Part shown: in pieces, positions 59,172 through 64,000 of the stretch | Layout: the number at the start of each line of letters is the position of its first letter | Numbering within the stretch: position 1 is the stretch's first letter | Assembly: GCA_050010115.1 (NCBI GenBank) | Contig: JBEKLQ010000003.1 | Span: 36,042-100,041 of the forward strand | Direction: 5' to 3' | Length of the DNA stretch: 64,000 nt | Source: JAKACA01 sp050010115 | Lineage (GTDB): Bacteria; Actinomycetota; Acidimicrobiia; Acidimicrobiales; Bog-793 | The notes under the pieces: generated by a model | Told to the model about the DNA's origin: nothing | Database searches by the model: none | Seen by the model: the letters and a program-made list of their open reading frames with translations, nothing else | Made by a program: the position numbers and the translations under genes

Positions 59172-60484
59172 CTTGGCAGGGCGGGGACGGGGAGGACCTC
59201 GGTCCGCGGCGGGGCGCAGCATCGTCCGCGCGAGTGCCGTTCGAGCTCGTATCCGAACACTCGAAGGGAGCTGCGCACGAGGCGAACGGCTCCGTCGGGA
59301 TGGCTGCACGCTCCCCGCCCTTCCACCTGGCCCAGCCAGCGTTGCAGCCGCGCCAAGTTGAAGGGTTCGCCCGATGCCAGGGCTTCGAGCTCGCCGGCGA
59401 TGGCGGGAAGCCCGAACACGCACGGACCACACTGACCGGCTGACTCGAGGGCGAGGTAGCGAGCGACTCGAGCCGTCTCAACTAGCCCGCAAGCGTCAGC
59501 AGGCAGCACGGCCACGAGGCCCGCGCCGGGACCAGCCCCGAGGGAGGCGAGTCCGGCCCGCGAGAATGGACGCCGGAGAGCCGTCTCGAAGGGGATCCAG
59601 GTCCCGAAGTAGCCTCCGACGAGGATCGCCCGGGCGCCCGCTACCGCACCACACCCGACCTCCAGCACGCCTCCGACCGGCGTGCCGATGGCGATCTCGT
59701 ACACGCCCGGCCGTTGAACGGCGCCGAGGAGCGAGACAAGCATCGATCCCGGCTCCGCCTCCGTCCCGACGGCGCGGAACCACTCCGGCCCGAACCGAGC
59801 GATGAGGGCGAGGTGAGCGAGTGTTTCGACGTTCTGCAGGAGCGTGGGGCGGCCGCACAAGCCGCGCTCGGCCAAGCGCGGCGGCGTGCGAGTGGGTGTG
59901 GCCACGCCTCGTTCCAGCCAGTGCACGACTGCGCTCGCTTCCCCGGCGACGAAGCGGTCCGCCCCAGTGGCTGCCCGCAGGCGGATCGAGTCGATGCGAG
60001 AGAGCCGTCGTTCCGAGAGAGCAACGTCGACGAGCTCGCGCACGGCCCGGTGGCACACGATGATGGCTTCAGCAGCTCCAACCGCCCGCGCCGCCAGGAC
60101 GGCACCGTCGATGACGAGGTGGGGGGAACGCGCCAAGAGGACCTTGTCCTTCGAGCTGGCCGGCTCGCCCTCGGTCCCGTTGGCGACGACGATCGCCGAA
60201 CCCGGCTGTCGAGCCACGGCGGCGAGCTTGCGCGCCGTCGGGAAGCTGGCACCGCCCCTCCCGCACAGTCCGGAACGTCCCACGAGATCGATCAGCTCCT
60301 CGGGCGAGGAGAGGTCGCCTGCGTCACAGGGCAGCCGCCCGAAACGGGCGAGGTGCTCGTCGAGAGTGCTTCGGCCCACCAGCGGCGGACCGCCGAGCAG
60401 TCTCGCCACCGGAGCCGGCGGCGGTCCGAGACCCACCGGCGTGTGGGCCAGGGAGGCTGGCGGTGGTAGCAGCGGGCGCGGCAT
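59168..60484 (-). CDS. NuoF-like flavo-iron-sulfur protein (complex I 51 kDa family)
   Basis: This 438-residue protein has the NADH/FMN domain of complex I 51-kDa subunits (GLCGRGGASFPTARKLA, ANGTEGEPASSKDKVLLARSP cut here, ASAVVHWLE), an SLBB-like domain (GAVQRPGVYEIAIGTPVGGVL) and the C-terminal iron-sulfur helix domain. There the usual S-C-G-x-C-x-P-C motif reads SAGQCGPC, and a later Cys is in GACSHPDG, so one ligand Cys is missing. It is not part of a nuo operon. Context suggests it feeds NAD(P)H electrons to the adjacent ferredoxin and haem membrane protein. Confidence 0.88.
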   Translation of the reverse strand: MPRPLLPPPASLAHTPVGLGPPPAPVARLLGGPPLVGRSTLDEHLARFGRLPCDAGDLSSPEELIDLVGRSGLCGRGGASFPTARKLAAVARQPGSAIVVANGTEGEPASSKDKVLLARSPHLVIDGAVLAARAVGAAEAIIVCHRAVRELVDVALSERRLSRIDSIRLRAATGADRFVAGEASAVVHWLERGVATPTRTPPRLAERGLCGRPTLLQNVETLAHLALIARFGPEWFRAVGTEAEPGSMLVSLLGAVQRPGVYEIAIGTPVGGVLEVGCGAVAGARAILVGGYFGTWIPFETALRRPFSRAGLASLGAGPGAGLVAVLPADACGLVETARVARYLALESAGQCGPCVFGLPAIAGELEALASGEPFNLARLQRWLGQVEGRGACSHPDGAVRLVRSSLRVFGYELERHSRGRCCAPPRTEVLPVPALPR

Positions 60485-61107
60485 CACCGGCCACCTCGAA
60501 AGTGTGCCACCGTCGAGGGCGAAGACAGCCTGTCGAGGCTCTCCCCGGGGCTGGGTGTTCGTACCGCCGTCAGCACCCGGGCGAGCACGGCGGTCGCAAC
60601 TGCGGCGGCGGAGCCCCACTCGATCAAGGCCACCCAGCCGATGCCGAGGTCGTTGCCGGCGCGAAGGGAATGGATGAAGGCCACCGGCCAAGCGAGATAG
60701 GCGAGCCAGTGCACGGCTCGCCAGGCTCGGAAGCCCAGGCGGCGGCGGAGGAGGCTCGTGATGATGACGGCTGCGCCGAAGTCGACGGCGAGGGTGCCGA
60801 GGCCGAGCGCCACAGCCCGGTAGTGCGACACGAACGGGACGATGGAGGCGAGCCACCCAATGGACACGTACGGATCGGCGATGGCAGTGACCACGTGCAG
60901 AGCCAGCAGCGCGATGGCAAACAAGGACAAGGCCCGGTGCAGTTCGGCGATCGTGAAGCGATGCCAGGTTCCAGGGGTGCTCCCGGTCCGGGTGGCTACG
61001 CCGAGCACGACGACGAGGCTGAACAAGGCGAGTAGTACGAGCCCACTTCCCCGCGAGATATACCAGAGCCACGGAGAGCCAGTGGCTGCGGTCACAGTCG
61101 AGATCAT
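60484..61107 (-). CDS. Ferric-reductase-type haem membrane protein
   Basis: This 207-residue protein has about five to six membrane segments and four well-placed His: ELHRALSLFA and LALHVVTAIA in one helix pair region, AVHWLAYLAW and AFIHSLRAG in another. This is the bis-haem pattern of ferric reductase/MsrQ-like domains. It could carry electrons across the membrane. Start ATG 61107 overlaps the apbE stop; its stop shares a base with the NuoF-like start (TGATG). Confidence 0.87.
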   Translation of the reverse strand: MISTVTAATGSPWLWYISRGSGLVLLALFSLVVVLGVATRTGSTPGTWHRFTIAELHRALSLFAIALLALHVVTAIADPYVSIGWLASIVPFVSHYRAVALGLGTLAVDFGAAVIITSLLRRRLGFRAWRAVHWLAYLAWPVAFIHSLRAGNDLGIGWVALIEWGSAAAVATAVLARVLTAVRTPSPGESLDRLSSPSTVAHFRGGR

Positions 61108-62180
61108 CGAGGGCTCCCGTAGACCCGAGACACTGGGCCTCGTGAGAGCTTCGGCACCGGGCCTGCCATGCGCCGAGCCGGCACCATGAGCAGACCCCCG
61201 TCCGCCTTCGGCCACGCACCGAGACAAAGGATCGTTCCGTCTCCGCCGACGAGGCGAGCGGGCAGCCCAACCTCCGATAACCATGTGACGGCGCCAGCGC
61301 CGGCGACGAGGGCCGCTGTCGCGGCGGCGTTCGCCTCTGCACAGGTGGCGGCCGCAACCGTTGCCATCCGCCACGGTCCGCTCGCCGGCAGCCCGGTCCG
61401 CGGGTCGATGATGTGGTGCACGACGCGCCCGGCACGCCGCCATCGCCGCATCGACGTCGACGAGGTCGCCATGCCTCCTGCCGGGAGCCGCACGAGCTGG
61501 GCGAGCGACGAGTCGCCGGCCGTCGGCGCTTCGGTCACCTCCACGGGCCAGCCGCCGATCGGTGGCTCACCGGCGACGGCGATGTCCCCCCCGAGACTGA
61601 CCAGCACGCCGCCGGGTTCGCCGCAAGCCTCGAGCGCCGCCAAGGCGGCGCGGTCCGAGCCGAGGCCCTTGGCCGTGGCTCCGAGATCCAGCAAGACGCC
61701 CGAAGGCAGGCGGAGCAGCTTGCCTTCGAGAGCCACGTTTCGGAAGCCAGGTGCCGGTCCGGGCGCCGATGCGGCGGCGCCGTCGTCGTCGTCGGGCATG
61801 GCGGCGAAGTCACGGTCGTAGCCAAGCTCGACGAGGCTGCGCCCGACCGTGGGATCGACGAGGCCATCGGTGAACCAGGCGGCGGCGAGCGCCACACCGA
61901 TGGCCTCGGACAACCCGTCGCTGAGGAGGAACAGACCTGCGCCGCCGGCGTGCAGCCGCGAGATCTCCGAGTCGCAGCGGAAGCGACTCGCCTCGCGGTC
62001 GAGGCGGTCTAGCTGCCTGCCAACTGCCTCCGTGACCGCCTCGAGACGATCGGCCGGCCACACGGCGACGCGCACGAGCGTTCCGAGCGCATCGGCTTCG
62101 GCCGCAGCTGCGGCCTCGCCGTGAAGATCGACTGGCCGCCAACCTGGGGCGGCGGCGGTGCGGGCGAGAAGCGCCATCAC
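61104..62180 (-). CDS. apbE: ApbE family FAD:protein FMN transferase
   Basis: This 358-residue protein attaches FMN to Thr of target proteins. ApbE landmarks are LDREASRFRCDSEISRLHAG, FTDGLVDPTVGRSLVELGYD, the LDLGATAKGLGSDRA segment near residue 168, VSLGGDIAVAG and HHIIDPRTGLPASGPW near residue 265. No lipoprotein signal is visible, unlike many relatives, so its side of the membrane is uncertain. It overlaps the anchor gene and the haem protein gene by 4 bp each. A target with an FMN-binding domain is not found in the window. Confidence 0.93.
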   Translation of the reverse strand: MMALLARTAAAPGWRPVDLHGEAAAAAEADALGTLVRVAVWPADRLEAVTEAVGRQLDRLDREASRFRCDSEISRLHAGGAGLFLLSDGLSEAIGVALAAAWFTDGLVDPTVGRSLVELGYDRDFAAMPDDDDGAAASAPGPAPGFRNVALEGKLLRLPSGVLLDLGATAKGLGSDRAALAALEACGEPGGVLVSLGGDIAVAGEPPIGGWPVEVTEAPTAGDSSLAQLVRLPAGGMATSSTSMRRWRRAGRVVHHIIDPRTGLPASGPWRMATVAAATCAEANAAATAALVAGAGAVTWLSEVGLPARLVGGDGTILCLGAWPKADGGLLMVPARRMAGPVPKLSRGPVSRVYGSPR

Positions 62181-62623
62181 GAATCCCTCCTTGTCGATCC
62201 CGACGAGACGACGCCCGGCTGGGACGAGCCCTGGCCTGAAGCCGTCACGCCGCCGCCGGCGACCACCTGAGATGGGTTGGAGCTGGCGACGGCTCCGGAG
62301 AGAGCAGGCGCTTTCCCGCTGGGGGTGCCGGCCGCACTGCCGCCCGATGGCGACGCGCTGTATACCGCGGGACTGGTGTGCCCGGGTATGACGTGGGCGA
62401 GCGTCGCGCTGGTCGCTCCGACCCCGACCAGCAGGGCGGCGAGCGACCAGTTGGTGAGTCGACGCACCCGCCGGAGGTTCTCCTCTCGCCCGCGCGCCGT
62501 CCGGGGCGCTCGGGGTGGCTCGGGTTGAAGCAGGTATTCGGTCTGTTCCCAGTTGGGGGTCTGTTCCCTATTGGGCTCTCTCGGTATCGACATGGCGTCG
62601 TTGGGCTCTCTCGGTATCGACAT
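62177..62623 (-). CDS. Small single-pass membrane protein at the head of the apbE operon
   Basis: This 148-residue protein has a Pro/Glu-rich N-terminus with a tandem duplication (MSIPREPNDAMSIPREPN), a basic stretch, one membrane segment (WSLAALLVGVGATSATLA near residues 58-75) and a Ser/Gly/Ala-rich outside tail of about 70 residues. No FMN_bind domain or clear flavinylation motif is seen; GGGVTASG is only a weak resemblance. Two ATG starts, 62623 and 62593, lie in the repeat copies; the first has AAAGGATGA upstream. It may anchor or accept electrons from the system, by context only. Confidence 0.78.
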   Translation of the reverse strand: MSIPREPNDAMSIPREPNREQTPNWEQTEYLLQPEPPRAPRTARGREENLRRVRRLTNWSLAALLVGVGATSATLAHVIPGHTSPAVYSASPSGGSAAGTPSGKAPALSGAVASSNPSQVVAGGGVTASGQGSSQPGVVSSGSTRRDS

Positions 62624-62630
62624 GGCGTCA
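62571..62630. repeat. 30-bp tandem duplication spanning the anchor gene start
   Basis: Units at 62571-62600 and 62601-62630 differ at the last base only. Each contains an ATG start, so the ORF has two in-frame starts 30 bp apart. An imperfect 18-bp duplication (62540-62557 and 62558-62575) adjoins it. Confidence 0.95.
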
Positions 62631-62709
62631 TCTCATCCTTTCCACCGGCGCCCTTCGCCGGCCTTGACGTGATGATGCGCTTTGCCGGATGTGGCGCCCG
62701 TGAATAAGC

Positions 62710-62728
62710 GATGTGAGCTGTTCACATC
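62710..62728. promoter_or_regulatory. Perfect CRP-like palindrome in the divergent promoter region
   Basis: GATGTGA-gctgt-TCACATC has 7-bp arms and a 5-bp spacer. The inner TGTGA/TCACA halves match CRP/FNR-type sites except that the spacer is 5 rather than 6 bp. It lies 60 bp before the response-regulator ATG and 87 bp before the anchor-gene ATG, so it could control both directions. Confidence 0.65.
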
Positions 62729-62787
62729 TGCCCGGCCGAGATCGGGGCTGCCGCCGCACGCCGGCGACGCCGTCTTAGGGTGTGGTC

Positions 62788-63465
62788 ATGAGAGTGCTCG
62801 TCGTCGAGGACGAGGAGCGCATGGCCGGGCTTCTCCGTCGGGCGCTCGGGGAGGAGGGCTACGCGGTCGATGTAGCCCGGGATGGCCCCGACGGTCTTTG
62901 GATGGCGACGGAGAACCCCTACGGAGCGATCGTCCTCGACGTGATGCTGCCCGGCTTCGACGGATTCGAAGTGTGCAGGCGGCTCCGCCAGGCGGAGGTC
63001 TGGGCCCCTGTGCTGATGTTGACGGCGCGCGATGAGGTGGGCGACCGGGTCCGCGGACTCGACGCCGGCGCAGACGACTACCTGGTGAAGCCCTTCAGCT
63101 TGCTCGAGCTGGCCGCTCGTCTGCGTGCCCTTGCCCGCCGCGACGACCGCTCCCGGCCTGTGCTGTTGGCGGTGGGTGACCTGAAGCTCGACCCTGCAGG
63201 CAAACACGCCTGGCGCGGCGACCACGAGCTCGACCTGTCACCGAAGGAGTTCGCCCTTCTGGAGCTCTTTCTCCGCAACCCGGGCATCGTCCTCTCGCGG
63301 TCCCAGATCATCGATGCGGTATGGGACTTCGCCTACGACGGCACCTCCAACATCGTCGACCAGTACGTCACTTACTTACGGCGCAAGGTTGATCGCCCCT
63401 TCGGGCGCGACGACATCGAGACGGTGAGGGGCATGGGGTACCGGTTACGACAGGCCGGCATCTAG
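62788..63465 (+). CDS. OmpR/PhoB-type response regulator
   Basis: This 225-residue protein has a receiver domain with the acidic pocket VVEDEERM, the phospho-acceptor Asp in IVLDVMLPG near residue 51, the Thr and Lys in LTARDEVGDRV and YLVKPFSL, and a winged-helix DNA-binding domain (DLSPKEFALLELFLRNPG, SNIVDQYVTYLRRKVD, GMGYRLR). ATG 62788 is preferred to the GTG at 62782. The histidine kinase gene follows after 3 bp. It is divergent from the apbE operon, its likely target. Confidence 0.95.
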   Translation: MRVLVVEDEERMAGLLRRALGEEGYAVDVARDGPDGLWMATENPYGAIVLDVMLPGFDGFEVCRRLRQAEVWAPVLMLTARDEVGDRVRGLDAGADDYLVKPFSLLELAARLRALARRDDRSRPVLLAVGDLKLDPAGKHAWRGDHELDLSPKEFALLELFLRNPGIVLSRSQIIDAVWDFAYDGTSNIVDQYVTYLRRKVDRPFGRDDIETVRGMGYRLRQAGI

Positions 63466-63468
63466 CGC

Positions 63469-64000
63469 GTGTCCATCCGACTCCGACTGGCGACACTCTT
63501 CATGCTGGCCGCCGCTCTCCTCTTCTCCCTCGGAGCGTGGCTGTTCGTCGCGAATCTCTCGTCGGGCCTCTTGAGCCTCCTCGACTCGCAACTACAGACT
63601 TCTCTCTCGCAGGCGGGTGGACTCGTCACGGCACCGACAACGCCAGCAAGTGGTGCTCACCTGACGCTGCCCGGCGAGTTCGTCCTCCAGGTCTTCGACC
63701 CGTCTGGTCGCCTTCGCGGATCCACCCCGGACTCCGCTGAAACGCCGCTGCTGACGACAGACGAGCTGCAACGGGCGAGGTTCGCTCCATCCGTCACCAC
63801 GGTGCAGATCGACGGTGAGGCTGAACGTGTCGTCGCCGCCAGGCTCGCGGGGCATCCCGGTTGGGTGGCGGTCGCCGGGTCGTCGTTCGAGTCGCTAGAC
63901 CGCACCGTGAGCGACGTGGAGCGAGACCTCGTCATCGCCGGCATCGCTTTCGTGCTCATCGCGGGCCTCGGCGCCTACGGCCTCGCACGTGCGGCTCTCT
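63469..64000 (+). CDS. Sensor histidine kinase, N-terminal part
   Basis: The window ends within this gene. The visible 177 residues begin with GTG, then SIRLRLATLFMLAAALLFSLGAW forming a first membrane segment (cut), an extracytoplasmic sensor region of about 120 residues (GEFVLQVFDPSGRLRGS and GEAERVVAARLAG), and a second membrane segment (DLVIAGIAFVLIAGLGAYGLA). HAMP and kinase domains should follow outside. It pairs with the response regulator just upstream. Confidence 0.9.
   Translation, partial: MSIRLRLATLFMLAAALLFSLGAWLFVANLSSGLLSLLDSQLQTSLSQAGGLVTAPTTPASGAHLTLPGEFVLQVFDPSGRLRGSTPDSAETPLLTTDELQRARFAPSVTTVQIDGEAERVVAARLAGHPGWVAVAGSSFESLDRTVSDVERDLVIAGIAFVLIAGLGAYGLARAAL

Overview
The window is a 64 kb, uniformly GC-rich chromosomal segment from an actinobacterium. 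The evidence is a mycothiol-dependent nitroreductase (Rv2466c type), the gene order glmU-prs-rplY-pth-mfd-mazG-eno-ftsB, many GTG starts and many 1-4 bp ATGA/GTGA overlaps. A deep-branching class such as Acidimicrobiia is plausible, but that is inference. No rRNA, tRNA, CRISPR array, insertion sequence or phage region was recognised; long antisense ORFs are shadows caused by the high GC content.

Layout, left to right. (1) 1-2932, minus: a molybdenum hydroxylase operon in the order L-S-M, with the form-II AYRGAGR loop. (2) 2993-17196, minus: a housekeeping run glmU-like, prs, a large Ig-repeat surface protein, rplY, pth, mfd, a PPIase lipoprotein, a tetrapyrrole methylase-MazG fusion, eno and ftsB. 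(3) 17302-22477: acyl-CoA dehydrogenase, M20 peptidase, mycothiol-dependent nitroreductase homologue and a large membrane protein. (4) 22546-26752: branched-chain 2-oxo-acid/pyruvate-type dehydrogenase E1-alpha, E1-beta and E2, with a divergent Lrp/AsnC regulator. (5) 26947-32935, minus: a complete phenylacetyl-CoA epoxidase operon paaABCDE with a PaaG-like hydratase and an SDR; this operon carries several separate short tandem-repeat tracts. (6) 33181-44977: mixed genes, including a secreted protein with eight CX5C repeats, Gfo/Idh/MocA, an isochorismatase-fold protein, an APH kinase, MarR divergent from a methyltransferase-VOC fusion, TauE, aquaporin, a Trm112-like methyltransferase and a PaaI thioesterase.

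(7) 45034-48246: a membrane Ser/Thr kinase with a Thr-rich linker, divergent from pyruvate kinase. (8) 48430-52809: two divergent GH130-type genes, an alpha/alpha-barrel-like protein and a GT4 glycosyltransferase, probably a glycan synthesis/phosphorolysis module. (9) 53047-54992: an AmmeMemoRadiSam radical-SAM and Memo pair without the AMMECR1 partner. (10) 55198-58552: a bifunctional FtcD-type protein and a polytopic membrane protein. (11) 58655-64000: a VOC remnant, then a five-gene overlapping operon (small membrane anchor, ApbE, ferric-reductase-type haem membrane protein, NuoF-like flavo-iron-sulfur protein, ferredoxin) divergent from an OmpR-type response regulator and histidine kinase.

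The strongest leads are the last cluster, which looks like a regulated trans-membrane electron-transfer system with no recognisable flavinylation target; the repeat-laden paa operon; two genes (pth and the Trm112-type methyltransferase) whose conserved N-termini seem to need a CTG start; and several enzymes whose key residues or domains are missing (GlmU-like, nitroreductase, isochorismatase-fold, NuoF-like, Prs).
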